A stretch of 64,000 nt of DNA, from the NCBI GenBank assembly GCA_036389155.1, contig DASVQN010000009.1, positions 72,615 through 136,614 of the forward strand. The letters are read 5' to 3'. Made by a program: the position numbers and the translations under genes. This DNA is from CADCVT01 sp036389155 (GTDB lineage: Bacteria; Actinomycetota; Thermoleophilia; Solirubrobacterales; Solirubrobacteraceae). The notes beneath the pieces are model-generated. The model searched no databases, had not been told where the DNA came from, and saw only the letters and a list, made by a program, of their open reading frames with translations. Positions 24,225 to 34,300 of the stretch are shown piece by piece; the first letter of the stretch is position 1, and the number at the start of each line of letters is the position of its first letter.

Positions 24225-26372
24225 ATGTCCCGCCGCCCGCTCCTGCTCGCCGCGCTCGTCCTCCTCGCCGCGGTCGCCGCCCCCGCCGCACCGGCCGGCG
24301 CCGCCGCCTGCGACGACCTCGACCCGTCCGTCTGCCTGCTCCCCTGGCCGAACGACCGCTTCACCAGGGCGGACGCGACCACCGACACCGGCCGCCGGCT
24401 CGACCTCCAGCTCGACCAGATGCCGCGCAACATCGCGGGCAAGCCGATCGATCCCACCGAGATGAACCGCAACGACGGCTTCAGCCCCGGCTCGCTGATC
24501 GTCACGCGCGTGCCCGGGCTGGACTCGCAGGCGGCGTTCGACCGCACCGGCCTCGTCCCCATCACCGACCCGAAGCGCTCGTTCGACAAGCGCCAGCCGG
24601 CGGTGCTGATCGACGCCGCTACGCGCGAGCGCCAGCTCATCTGGGCCGAGCTCGAGTACCCCGACGAGCTCGGCAAGGACCCGTCCGTCCAGACGCTCGT
24701 CCTGCATCCCGCGAAGAACCTCGCCGAGGGACACCGCTACGTCGTCGCGCTGCGCAACCTGCGCCGCGCGGACGGCACCCTCATCCCGGCGCCGGCCTCG
24801 TTCCGCGCCTACCGCGACGGCACCGCGGACGACGACCGCGCCGCGCACATGGAGTCGCTCTTCCGCACGCTCAAGCGCGCGCACGTCCGTCGCCACAACC
24901 TCTACCTGGCCTGGGACTTCACCGTCGCCAGCGAGCGCAACCTGTCACAGCGGATGCTCTCGATCCGCGACCGCGCGTTCGCGGAGCTGGGCGACCAGGA
25001 CCTCGCCGACCTGAAGGTGCAGGGCGCCTCGCCGCAGTTCGCGATCAACCCCGACCTGCCGGACGACCTGCCCGGCGAGATCCCGTCGGACGCCCGCGAG
25101 CAGGACGGCATCGTGAACTTCGCGCCGTGCTCGGCGGGCGATCCGTCGAAGTGCGAGGCGGGGGAGAGCGACCGGCTCGTGCGCATCGTGCGCGGGCGCG
25201 TCCTCGTGCCCTGCTTCCTGTCGACGCCGGAGTGCGCGGAGGGCGGGACGTTCACCTACGAGGAGGACGGCGTGCCGCGACGCATCCCGGGCAACACGGC
25301 CGCGGCGCCGTTCACCTGCATCATCCCGCGCGCCGTCCTCACGCGCGGTCCCGCGCGGCCGAGCCTCTACGGCCACGGGCTGCTCGGCGACGGCAGCCAG
25401 GCGACCGGCGGGCCGAACCAGGATCTCGCGAGCGAGCACGACATCCTCTCCTGCGGCACCGACTGGAGCGGCATGTCGACCGAGGACCTGCCGAACGTGG
25501 CCTTGCTCCTGGGAGACCTGTCCCGTTTCGCCTCGCTCGCCGACCGCGGCCAGCAGGGGATGCTGAACTTCCTCTTCCTCGGCCGCGCGCTCATCCACCC
25601 GGACGGCCTGTCGTCCGACCCGGCGTTCGTGGTCGACGGCAAGCCGACGATCGACACGAGCCGGCTCTACTACACCGGCGGCAGCCAGGGCGGGATCATG
25701 GGCGGCTCGCTCACCGCGGTGGCGCCCGACTTCACGCGCGCGGCGCTCGGCGTCCCCGCGATGAACTACTCCATCCTGCTGCAGAGGTCCGTCGACTTCG
25801 ACGAGTACGCGCAGGTGATGTACAACGCGTACCCGGACGAGCTCGAGCGGCCGCTGATCCTCTCGCTCGTGCAGCTGCTGTGGGACCGCGCCGAGGCGAA
25901 CGGCTACGCGCACCACATGACGCGCGACACCTACCCGAACACCCCGCCGCACGAGGTCGTCCTCAACATGGCGTGGGGCGACCACCAGGTGACCAACTGG
26001 GCGACGCTCGTCGAGGCGCGGACCGTCGGCGCCCGTCTGCGCGCGCCGGCGCTGGAGCCGTTCCGCTCGTACGGCGGCGGCGAGCTCTACGGGATCCCGA
26101 CGATCAAGAGCTTCCCCGCGACGGGCTCGCTCTTCGGCGTGTGGGACGTCGGGCCGCTGCGGCAGGTCGACGGCAAGACCAAGGGGACGCCGCGCCCGCC
26201 GGTCGGGAACGTCCCGAATCGCGAGGGCGTCGATCCGCACGGGCCTGACGCTTCCGAGCAGGCGTCGGCGCGCGCGCAGGTCAGCGCCTTCCTTCGGCCG
26301 GACGCCCAGTCGCGGATCGTCGACGCCTGCGGCCTGGATCCCTGCTACCTCGACGGCTGGACCGGTCCGTAG
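24225..26372 (+). CDS. Large secreted alpha/beta-hydrolase-like protein
   Basis: 715 aa with a signal peptide (MSRRPLLLAALVLLAAVAAPAAPAGA). The first half (LLPWPNDRFT, PVAL-type beta segments, RYVVALRNLRRADG) resembles the N-terminal region of large bacterial extracellular lipase-like proteins, and the second half has the nucleophile elbow YTGGSQGGIMGGSLTAVAP with ARPSLYGHGLLG upstream as a likely oxyanion region. HHMTRDTYPNTPPHEVVLNMAWGDHQV may supply acid and histidine. Cysteine pairs suggest an exported enzyme. Substrate not known. Confidence 0.78.
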   Translation: MSRRPLLLAALVLLAAVAAPAAPAGAAACDDLDPSVCLLPWPNDRFTRADATTDTGRRLDLQLDQMPRNIAGKPIDPTEMNRNDGFSPGSLIVTRVPGLDSQAAFDRTGLVPITDPKRSFDKRQPAVLIDAATRERQLIWAELEYPDELGKDPSVQTLVLHPAKNLAEGHRYVVALRNLRRADGTLIPAPASFRAYRDGTADDDRAAHMESLFRTLKRAHVRRHNLYLAWDFTVASERNLSQRMLSIRDRAFAELGDQDLADLKVQGASPQFAINPDLPDDLPGEIPSDAREQDGIVNFAPCSAGDPSKCEAGESDRLVRIVRGRVLVPCFLSTPECAEGGTFTYEEDGVPRRIPGNTAAAPFTCIIPRAVLTRGPARPSLYGHGLLGDGSQATGGPNQDLASEHDILSCGTDWSGMSTEDLPNVALLLGDLSRFASLADRGQQGMLNFLFLGRALIHPDGLSSDPAFVVDGKPTIDTSRLYYTGGSQGGIMGGSLTAVAPDFTRAALGVPAMNYSILLQRSVDFDEYAQVMYNAYPDELERPLILSLVQLLWDRAEANGYAHHMTRDTYPNTPPHEVVLNMAWGDHQVTNWATLVEARTVGARLRAPALEPFRSYGGGELYGIPTIKSFPATGSLFGVWDVGPLRQVDGKTKGTPRPPVGNVPNREGVDPHGPDASEQASARAQVSAFLRPDAQSRIVDACGLDPCYLDGWTGP

Positions 26373-26382
26373 GCGCTGCGGT

Positions 26383-26388
26383 TAGGCT
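26383..26388 (+). promoter_or_regulatory. Putative -10 element TAGGCT
   Basis: TAGGCT ends 8 bases before the ATG at 26397, with no Shine-Dalgarno sequence. Confidence 0.5.
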
Positions 26389-26396
26389 CGCGCCGC

Positions 26397-27221
26397 ATGC
26401 GCGGCGCGCTCCCCGCGATCCTCCTCGTCCTCCTGGTCGCCGCCGCGCCGGCGGGCGCCGCGCCGCTGCGGCTCGTCGGCGAGGGGCCGGCGCCCGCGCG
26501 CGCCTTCGACGAGCGGTTCGCGGTGGTCGCGCGCACCCCGGACGTCATCGCGATCTGGAGCGACCTCGGTCCCACCCGCAGCCATGACCTGCCGGCCGGG
26601 TGCGAGCCGCGCGACCTGCGCTTCCCGCGCCTCGTCCTGGCGTGCGACGAGGAGGGGCGCGCGGAGCGGCCGGTCGTGCTCGACGTGGTGAGCGGCGCGC
26701 GCACGGCGCCGCCGCTGCCGCCGCCGAGCCCGACCGAGGTCGACACCTACCGCGTCGCCGGCCGCCACTGGATCGCGGGCATGCGCACCGACCCGCGGAG
26801 CGGCGGCGCGATCGCCGTGGTCCTGAACCGGAGCACCGGTGAGCTTCTCGAGGTGAGCGGCCGGGTGGACCTCGACTCGCCCCAGCCCCGGCTCGTCGTC
26901 CCCGAGCCCGCGGCGCCGGCGCGGTGCGGGCCGAAGCTGCAGCGCGGTCCCGGCGGCGTCTTCGTCGTCGACTTCAACTGCCGCCGCCCGCGGAAGGTCG
27001 CGGGCCCGGGGGCGTACGCCCTCACCTGGAGCACGCGGCTCGGCGCGTTCGTCGAGCGCGGGCGCCTGCGGGTCGTCTCGCTGGCGACGACGCGCGAGGT
27101 GGGGTGGTGGCCGCTGCCGGCGGGCCCGCGTGCCGGGATGCAGATCGCGCTGACGCGCCGCCACGTCTTCGCGAGCATCCCCGCCGGCTCGGCCTGGCGG
27201 ACCTACGTCGGCGACGTCTGA
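26397..27221 (+). CDS. Secreted protein of unknown function
   Basis: 274 aa with a signal peptide (MRGALPAILLVLLVAAAPAGA). The mature part has alternating beta segments (VIAIWSDLG, RLVLACDEEG, HWIAGMRTDP, GAIAVVLNRSTGE) and a pair of cysteines, suggestive of a small propeller or beta-sandwich. No catalytic motif. Its last 19 bp overlap the convergent uvdE gene. Confidence 0.72.
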   Translation: MRGALPAILLVLLVAAAPAGAAPLRLVGEGPAPARAFDERFAVVARTPDVIAIWSDLGPTRSHDLPAGCEPRDLRFPRLVLACDEEGRAERPVVLDVVSGARTAPPLPPPSPTEVDTYRVAGRHWIAGMRTDPRSGGAIAVVLNRSTGELLEVSGRVDLDSPQPRLVVPEPAAPARCGPKLQRGPGGVFVVDFNCRRPRKVAGPGAYALTWSTRLGAFVERGRLRVVSLATTREVGWWPLPAGPRAGMQIALTRRHVFASIPAGSAWRTYVGDV

Positions 27222-28135
27222 GCGCCGACGCCGCGCGCCGCGAGCTGCTCGCGCAGGCGTAGGAGGGCGAGGTCCTTCGCCTTGGCCTCGAGCATGACGT
27301 CGAAGTCGCGGAGGCCCGCGGCGGTGTCGGTGAGGAAGTGCTCGAACCCGATCGGGTCGATGAGGTCGGCGTGCGCGCGCAGCTGCGGCAGGACGAGCCG
27401 CTTGCCGCGTTGCTCGACGGCGGTCTTCGGCGTGGAGTAGTGGATCTTCGGGGTGACGCCGTCCGGCCACGTGGCGAGCGCGAGCTGGAGCGCCTCGCGG
27501 TCGGGGATGCGCTCCGGGTCGTGGCAGTGGTGGTGCAGGATGTCCCAGACCACGGGGCGCTCGATCCGCTCGGCCAGGCGCAGGACGTCGGCGAGCGCGA
27601 ACGAGCGGTCGTCGTTCTCGACGACGAGCCGCGCGCGGGCCGCGTCGCTCAGCGTCTCGAACCCGGCGACGAATCGGTCGAGCGCGGCGTCGGTGCCGCC
27701 GGCCGCGCCGCCGACGTGCAGGACGACCACCGACTCGGGGCCGAGGCCCATCCCGTCCATGAGCTCGGCCTGGACCTCGAGCTCGACCGCGGCCAGCCGC
27801 CGCACCTCCGCGCGCTCGGAGTTCAGGACGGTGTACTGGCCGGGGTGCGAGCTCAGCCGGATCCCGCTCGCCCGCGCGCGCTCGCCGATCGCCTCGAGCC
27901 CGGCGGCGAAGCGCCGCGGCGCGTCGCGGAACCGCGGCAGGTCCGGGTGCGACGCGTAGGGGGCGAGGCCGGTGGCGAAGCGGTAGAAGCGCACGTCGAC
28001 GTCGTCGAGGTAGGCGAGAACCGCCTGCAGCCGCTCGAGCGACACGCCGAGCGACGGCCCCGACTGCCACCGGCGGGTGTCGTGGGAGGGCAGGCCGCCC
28101 GCGCCCAGGACCTTGACGGCGAAGCCGAGTCGCAC
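27203..28135 (-). CDS. uvsE: UV damage endonuclease UvdE/UvsE
   Basis: 310 aa from GTG 28135. The TIM-barrel metal-site motifs of UV damage endonucleases are clear: RLSSHPGQYTVLNS, VVLHVGGAAGG, LVVENDDRSF, WDILHHHCHD and KIHYSTPKT. The enzyme nicks 5' of UV photoproducts independently of UvrABC. It lies head-to-head with the addB-like gene (93 bp apart), forming a repair cluster. The C-terminus is short compared with fungal members but normal for bacteria. Confidence 0.93.
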   Translation of the reverse strand: MRLGFAVKVLGAGGLPSHDTRRWQSGPSLGVSLERLQAVLAYLDDVDVRFYRFATGLAPYASHPDLPRFRDAPRRFAAGLEAIGERARASGIRLSSHPGQYTVLNSERAEVRRLAAVELEVQAELMDGMGLGPESVVVLHVGGAAGGTDAALDRFVAGFETLSDAARARLVVENDDRSFALADVLRLAERIERPVVWDILHHHCHDPERIPDREALQLALATWPDGVTPKIHYSTPKTAVEQRGKRLVLPQLRAHADLIDPIGFEHFLTDTAAGLRDFDVMLEAKAKDLALLRLREQLAARGVGAQTSPT

Positions 28136-28228
28136 GCGTTGCAGGGATATCGCGAGCGGCGAGCGGCGGGGCGCCCGGCGGGCCCTCGAACCGTCCGATC
28201 CGGGCGCGACCCTTGCTGGCCCGTCGCG

Positions 28229-31200
28229 ATGCCGCTCACCCTCGTCACCGGACCCGCCAACGCCGAGAAGGCCCGCGTCGTGCTGGACCGCCTGCGCGCC
28301 GCCCTCGAACGCGACCCGATCCTGGTCGTCCCCACGCTGCCGGACGTCGAGCGCTACCGGCGCGAGCTGGCCGAGGCGCACGTCGTGTTCGGCGCGCGGG
28401 TGGAGCGGTTCGCGGGGCTGCTGGCGGAGATCGGGCGGCGGATGGACGTCCCGGGCGCGCCGCTCGGCGCGCTCGCGCGCGAGCGGGTGGCCGTGGCCGC
28501 GGCGACGTCGGCGCGGCTCGACGCGCTGGCCGAGTCGGCGCGCACGCCCGGCTTCGCCCGCGCCGCCTGCCGGCTCTTCGACGAGCTGGAGGAGGACCGC
28601 GTGGCGCCGGACCGCTTCGCGCGGGCGCTGCGGGCGTGGGCGGGCGACCACGCGGGCCGGCGGCGCTACGGCGCGGAGCTCGCCGGCCTGTACCGCTCCT
28701 ACCGCGAGCGGCTCGAGGACCTCGGCCGCCGCGACGAGCGGCTCGCCCAGGCGGCCGCGCTCGACGCGCTGCGCGAGGCGCCCGCGCGCTGGGGCGCCAC
28801 GCCGGTCCTCTTCTACGGCTTCGACGACCTCCAGCCCCTCCAGCGCGACGCGATCCTCGCGCTCGCGAAGACGGACGCGGAGGTCACGGTTTCGCTCGCG
28901 TACGAGCCGGGCCGCCACGCGTTCGCGGCGCGCGGCCAGGCCGCGGCAGACCTGGCCCCGAGCGCGGACCGCCACGTCCAGCTGCCGCCGCGGGCCGAGC
29001 ACTACGCCGAGGGGTCGCGGGAGGCGCTGCACCACCTGGAGCGCGCGCTGTTCGAGGATCCCGCGGCGGTGCCGGTCGGAGCGGCGGGCGGCGGGCGCAG
29101 CGGCGGCGGTGGCGCGGGTGGCGCCCGGAACGGCGTCAGCGGGCGCTTCGACCGCGGCGCGGCCGACCTCCTCGACGCCTCGCTCTTCGACGACGTCGCG
29201 GCGCGCGGCCTCACCCCCGGCGACCTCGCGGGCGTCGCGGCCGGCGACGCCGTCCGCTTCCTCGAGGGCGGCGGCGAGCGCGCGGAGCTCGAGCTGGTCG
29301 CCGCCGAGGCCGCACGATTGATCGCCGAGGAGGGGTACGCGCCGGAGGAGATCGCGGTCGTGCTGCGCCGTCCCGAGGAGGCCGCCGCGCTGGTCGAGCA
29401 GGTGTTCGAGGCGTGCGGCGTCCCCGTCGCGGTCGCGCAGCACACGACCCTCGGCCACACCGCGCTCGGCCGCGGGCTGACCGCGCTGCTGCGCGCCGCG
29501 ACGGGATCGGGCACCGCAGGCGACCTCCTGATGTGGCTGCGCACGCCGGGCGTCGTCCACCGCGCGCACCTCGTCGACCGGCTCGAGGCGGACGTCCGGC
29601 GCACCGGCGCCCGCACCGCGGCGCAGGCGCGCGCGCTGTGGCAGGAGTGGCCGCTGGAGGCGCTCGACCGCGTGGCCGCCGCGCACGCGCGCGGGCCGGG
29701 GGCGCTCCTCGACCGCCTGAGCACGGAACTGGCCGGGCTGTTCGCCGCGCCGCACCGCCGGGCGGGCCGCGTCCTCGAGGGTGGCGAGGTCATCGCCGCC
29801 GCGGCGCTCACCGCCGGGCACCGCGCCCTCGACGACCTCGCCGACGCCGCCCGGTCGGACCCGCGCCTGATCCCGGACCCGCCCGAGCTCGCGACGATCC
29901 TCGAGGCGGTGGCCGTGCCGCTCGGCGACCGCGCGGCGCCCGGTGCGCTCACGGTCGCCGATCCCCTCTCGCTGCGCGCACGGCGGGTCCGCGCCCTGTT
30001 CGCCTGCCGCCTGGTCGAGGGGACGTTCCCCGCCTCCCAGCCGCCGGAGCCCTTCCTCGACGACGACGAGCGCCGCCGCCTGAACGCCGCGACCCGCTCC
30101 CTGCGACTGCGCGTCGGCGACGACCCGCTCGGCGCCGAGCGCTACCTGTTCTACGCGACGCTCTCGCGGCCGGAGGAGCGCCTGTACCTGTCGTGGCACT
30201 CGGCGACCGACGACGGCGATCCCGCCGTCCGGTCGCCGTTCGTCGACGACGTCGCCGGCCTCTTCGCCGACGCGCCGCTGGAGCGCCGCGCGCGGCGCGA
30301 CCTCGGGGCCGTGGCGTGGTCGTCCGGCGCGCCGACCGACCGCGAGCGCCGGCGCGGCGAGGCGTTCGCGGCGGAGCGCGTCCGCGAGCCGGTGGCCGCG
30401 CCGCTGACGCATCCGGACGTCCTCGCGGGGCTCGAGGCGCGGCGGTCGTGGTCGGCCTCGGGCCTGGAGGCCTGGGCGGGCTGCCCGGTGAAGTGGTTCG
30501 TCGAGCGGCTCCTGCGGCCGGAGGAGATCGAGCCGGACCCCGAGCAGCTCGTCCGCGGCAACCTCGCGCACAAGGTGCTCGAGCGCTCGCTGCGGCGGCT
30601 GGTCGACGGCGGCGCGCTGACGCCCGACCGCCTGCCCGAGGCGCGCGACGCGGTCCGCGAGGCGCTGGGCGAGCTGGCATCCGAGGTGCGGATGTCCGTC
30701 GAGCCCGCCCGCCGGCGCGCGCTCGAGCACCGGCTGGAGGCCGACCTGCTGCGCTACGTCGAGGCCGCGGCGCGGTCGGGCTCGACGTTCGTCCCCGCGC
30801 GGTTCGAGGAGCGCTTCAGCGGCCTGGACCTCGGCGACGGGATCGCAATCGACGGCACGATCGACCGCATCGACGTGCGCGGCGGGGAGGCCGTCCTCTA
30901 CGACTACAAGGGCAAGACGGCGACGCCGGGCGCGAAGTGGCTCGAGGAGCACCGCTTCCAGCTCGCCGTCTACGCGCTCGCCGCCCGCCGGCTGCTCGAC
31001 CTCGAGCCGGTCGGCGTCCTCTACCAGCCGCTCGGCGCGCCGGACCTGCGCCCGCGCGGCGCGCTGCTGGAGGGCGCGGACCCCGACCTCGTCAGCGTCG
31101 ACCGCGACCGGCGCTCGCGCGAGGAGCTGGAAGCGCTGCTCGACGACACCATCGCCGCGGCGGTCGACGCGGCGCGCGAGGCCCGCGCCGGCAAGCTCGA

Positions 31201-31276
31201 GCCGCGCCCGGACACCTGTGCGTGGGACGGCGGCTGCGCCTATCCGACTATCTGCCGCTGCGAGGCGTCGTCGTGA
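28229..31276 (+). CDS. AddB-like helicase/exonuclease subunit with PD-(D/E)XK nuclease
   Basis: 1015 aa. The N-terminus keeps only a degenerate Walker A (TGPANAEKARVV). The C-terminal third is a RecB-type nuclease: SASGLEAWAGCPVKWFVERLL, IDGTIDRIDV and YDYKGK carry catalytic residues, and cysteines in GCPVKW plus the last 20 residues (TCAWDGGC, then ICRC) would bind an iron-sulfur cluster as in AddB. It should pair with the AddA-like protein to resect double-strand breaks. The stop overlaps a 20-codon ORF that leads into the addA-like gene. Confidence 0.88.
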   Translation: MPLTLVTGPANAEKARVVLDRLRAALERDPILVVPTLPDVERYRRELAEAHVVFGARVERFAGLLAEIGRRMDVPGAPLGALARERVAVAAATSARLDALAESARTPGFARAACRLFDELEEDRVAPDRFARALRAWAGDHAGRRRYGAELAGLYRSYRERLEDLGRRDERLAQAAALDALREAPARWGATPVLFYGFDDLQPLQRDAILALAKTDAEVTVSLAYEPGRHAFAARGQAAADLAPSADRHVQLPPRAEHYAEGSREALHHLERALFEDPAAVPVGAAGGGRSGGGGAGGARNGVSGRFDRGAADLLDASLFDDVAARGLTPGDLAGVAAGDAVRFLEGGGERAELELVAAEAARLIAEEGYAPEEIAVVLRRPEEAAALVEQVFEACGVPVAVAQHTTLGHTALGRGLTALLRAATGSGTAGDLLMWLRTPGVVHRAHLVDRLEADVRRTGARTAAQARALWQEWPLEALDRVAAAHARGPGALLDRLSTELAGLFAAPHRRAGRVLEGGEVIAAAALTAGHRALDDLADAARSDPRLIPDPPELATILEAVAVPLGDRAAPGALTVADPLSLRARRVRALFACRLVEGTFPASQPPEPFLDDDERRRLNAATRSLRLRVGDDPLGAERYLFYATLSRPEERLYLSWHSATDDGDPAVRSPFVDDVAGLFADAPLERRARRDLGAVAWSSGAPTDRERRRGEAFAAERVREPVAAPLTHPDVLAGLEARRSWSASGLEAWAGCPVKWFVERLLRPEEIEPDPEQLVRGNLAHKVLERSLRRLVDGGALTPDRLPEARDAVREALGELASEVRMSVEPARRRALEHRLEADLLRYVEAAARSGSTFVPARFEERFSGLDLGDGIAIDGTIDRIDVRGGEAVLYDYKGKTATPGAKWLEEHRFQLAVYALAARRLLDLEPVGVLYQPLGAPDLRPRGALLEGADPDLVSVDRDRRSREELEALLDDTIAAAVDAAREARAGKLEPRPDTCAWDGGCAYPTICRCEASS

Positions 31277-31335
31277 GGGCCCGCGTCGCGTCGCTGCGCA
31301 GGCCCGAGGCCGCGCCGCTCGGAGGCCGATCGTGA
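31273..31335 (+). CDS. 20-codon coupling ORF between addB-like and addA-like genes
   Basis: A GTG at 31273 overlaps the addB-like stop (GTGA), runs 20 codons (VRARVASLRRPEAAPLGGRS) and stops at 31333-31335, where its TGA overlaps the addA-like GTG start (GTGA again). It thus bridges the 55-bp gap and could carry ribosomes from one gene to the next. The peptide is Arg-rich and probably has no function of its own. Confidence 0.35.
   Translation: MRARVASLRRPEAAPLGGRS
31321..31325 (+). promoter_or_regulatory. Shine-Dalgarno GGAGG of the addA-like gene
   Basis: GGAGG stands 6 bases before the GTG at 31332 and decides that start over upstream in-frame positions. It lies inside the 20-codon coupling ORF. 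Confidence 0.6.
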
Positions 31336-34300
31336 CCCTCGACGTCGCACCGCTGCTCGGCCCGCGCGGCCGGGCCTTCACCGACGAGCAGGCGCGGGCG
31401 GTCCTCGACGACGGCGGCGACCTCCTCCTCAGCGCGGCCGCGGGCAGCGGCAAGACGTCAGTCCTCGTCGAGCGGTTCGTCCGGCACGTGCTGGAGGAGG
31501 GCGTGGCGCCGGGGCGGATCCTCGCGATCACGTTCACCGAGAAGGCCGCGGGGGAGATGAAGCAGCGCGTGCGCGAGCGGCTGCTCGAGCTCGCCGCGCG
31601 GGACGCCGCGACGGACCCCGCCGCGGCGCGCCGCGCACGCGAGGCCGCGCGCGAATCGGAGGGCGCGTGGATCTCGACGATCCACGGCTTCTGCGCGCGG
31701 CTGCTGCGCGGGCATGCGGTCTCGGCCGGGATCGACCCGGGGTTCGCCGTCCTCGACGAGCCCTCGGCCCGGACGCTGCGCGACGCCGCGTGGGAGCACG
31801 CGTTCGGCACGTGGCTGGAGGAGCGCGGCGAGCCCGCCCTCGACGTCGCCGCAGGCTTCACCGCCGATCGCCTGCGGGCGGCGGTCGTCGAGGTCCACGA
31901 CGCGCTGCGCTCCGCGGGCAGCACCGCGCCTCGTCTGCCGGCGCCGCCCCCGGCGCCCGACCCCGACCCCTCCGTCCTGCGCACCGCCGCCGACGCCGCG
32001 CTCGCCGAGCTCGCGGACGGCACGGGCGCGACGGTCGAACGTGCCCGCCGCGCGCTCGAGCGGTGCGGCGAGATGCTCGACGCCGGCGACCTTCCCGGCC
32101 CGGGCGCGCTCGACAAGAGCCTGTTCAAGCCCGGCAACGTGCGCGCGCTGCAGGGGGACGCGGTGGCGGCGTACCTGGCGGCGCGCGAGTCGTTCGCCGG
32201 CGCGTGCGCGCACCACCGCGCGGTCGGCGCGCTCGCCGAGCTCGACGACCTGCTCGCCCGCTACGGGGAGGCCTATGCCGCGCGCAAGCGGGCGCGGTCG
32301 TCGCTCGACTTCGACGACCTCGAGCTGCTCGCCCGCGACCTCCTGCGCGACGCGCCCTCCGTCCGCGACGCCTACGCCGAGCGCTTCGAGCGCATCCTCG
32401 TCGACGAGCTGCAGGACTCGAACCCGCTGCAGATCGAGCTGTTCGACCTCCTCGCCGGGCCGCCGCTCTTCCTCGTCGGCGACGAGCTGCAGTCGATCTA
32501 CGGCTTCCGGCACGCGGACGTCGGCGTCTTCCGCGACCGGCGCGCCCGCCTTGCGGAGGACGACCGCGCCCTCGCGCTGACGGTCAACTTCCGCTCGCAT
32601 CCGGAGATCCTCGACGTGGTCAACGCGGCGTTCGGCGAGCGCTTCGGCGACGCGTTCGCTCCGCTCGTGCCGGGGGTGGAGGAGGGGCGCGGCGCCGGCG
32701 ACCCGCGCGTCGAGCTGCTGATCACCGGCACGAAGGGCTGGGAGGACGTCGACCTCGGTGCCCTGCCGCGCACGCAGCGGTGGCGGCACGCGGAGGCGCG
32801 GCTCGTCGCGCAGCGCCTGCGCGACCTCGTCGACGCAGGCGAGGCGAGCCCGGAGGAGATCGTCGTCCTCGTCCGCGCGACCGGCGACCTTCCGGTCTAC
32901 GAGCGGGCGCTCGAGGACGCCGGCCTGCAGACCCTCGCCTCCGGAGGCCGCGGGTACTGGGGCCGCCAGGTCGTGCGCGACCTCTGCGCCTGGCTCGCCG
33001 CCCTCGCGAACCCGAGCGACGAGCACGCGCTGTTCGGCGTCCTCGCCTCGCCGCTCGTGGGAGCGTCGACGGACGCGCTCGCCCTCGTCGCCGAGGCGGG
33101 AACCGGCCGCGCGTGGAGGCTCGTCGACGCCGCGTTCGGCGAAGCGACCGAGACCGCTCCGCCTGAGGACGCCGAGCGCGCGCGGGTGGAGGAGCTCGCG
33201 CGGGCGCTGCCCGGGCGGCTCGCGGCGGTCGACCGCGAGCGCCTCGCCGCGTTCCGCGACCGTTTCGCGGCCGAGCGCGCGCTGGCCTCGCGGCTGCCGC
33301 TCGACGTCCTGCTGCGCCGGGCGGTCGAGGCGAGCGACTACGACCTGCACGTCCTGCGCCTGCCCGGCGGCGCGCGGCGGCTGGCGAACGTCCACAAGCT
33401 CCTGCGCCTCGCGGCCGAGCACGAGCGCGCGCACGGCAGCGACGTCCGCGGGCTCGTCGATCGCGCGAACGCCGAGCTCGAGGCGGACGCGCGCGAGGCC
33501 GACGCGCCCGTCGAGCTCGGCGACGCGAAGGCCGTGCGCCTCATGACGATCCACGCGGCGAAGGGGCTCGAGTTCCCGGTCGTGTGCGTCGCCGACCTCG
33601 GGCGCCGCACCTCTACGGACGCGCCCGCGCTGCTCGTCCGCGGCGACTCGGTCGGCGTGCGCCTCAGCCACCTCGACGGCAGCTCCGAATGCGCGCTCGA
33701 CTACGTGGCGCTGCGCGACGCGCGCCGCGAGGCCGAGCGCCGCGAGGAGGACCGCATCCTCTACGTCGCCCTGACCCGCGCCGAGCGGCGGCTGATCCTC
33801 AGCGGCGGCGTCGACCTCGCGAAGTGGCCGGGCGACTCCCTCGGCGCGCCGCCGCTCGCGTGGCTCGGCCCGGCGCTCCTCGACGGCCTCGCCGCGGTGC
33901 CGGGCGAGGAGGAGCCGGCGGCCGGCCTCGACGGCGGCGCCGCCGAGCGTTCGCTTCGCGGAGGCGGCGACGCGGCGGGCGGTGGCGCTGTGCGCCTTCG
34001 CTGCGCGATCAACACGCCGGCCACGGTCGGGCGGGTGCTGCGCGAGGCGTCGCTCGCGCCCGGCGGCGCCGACCTCCCGCTCGCCCCGCCGCCGCCCGCG
34101 CGCCCGGCGCTCGCGCCGCCTCCCGCGCCCGAGCCGTCGGTCCGCTCGCTCTCGTACTCCGCGCTCGAGCAGTGGCGGCGGTGCGGCTACCGCTTCTACC
34201 TGCAGCGCGTGCTCGGGCTGCCGCAGGAGGACGCGCCGTTCCGCAGCCGGGGCGAGGGCGGCGGCCTCGAGGGCCGCGTCCGGGGGACGCTCGTCCACGA

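Noticed and set aside
28136..32137. Long in-frame extension upstream of the UV endonuclease
   Set aside because: The extension is antisense to the addB-like gene and lacks any known domain; family members start where GTG 28135 does.
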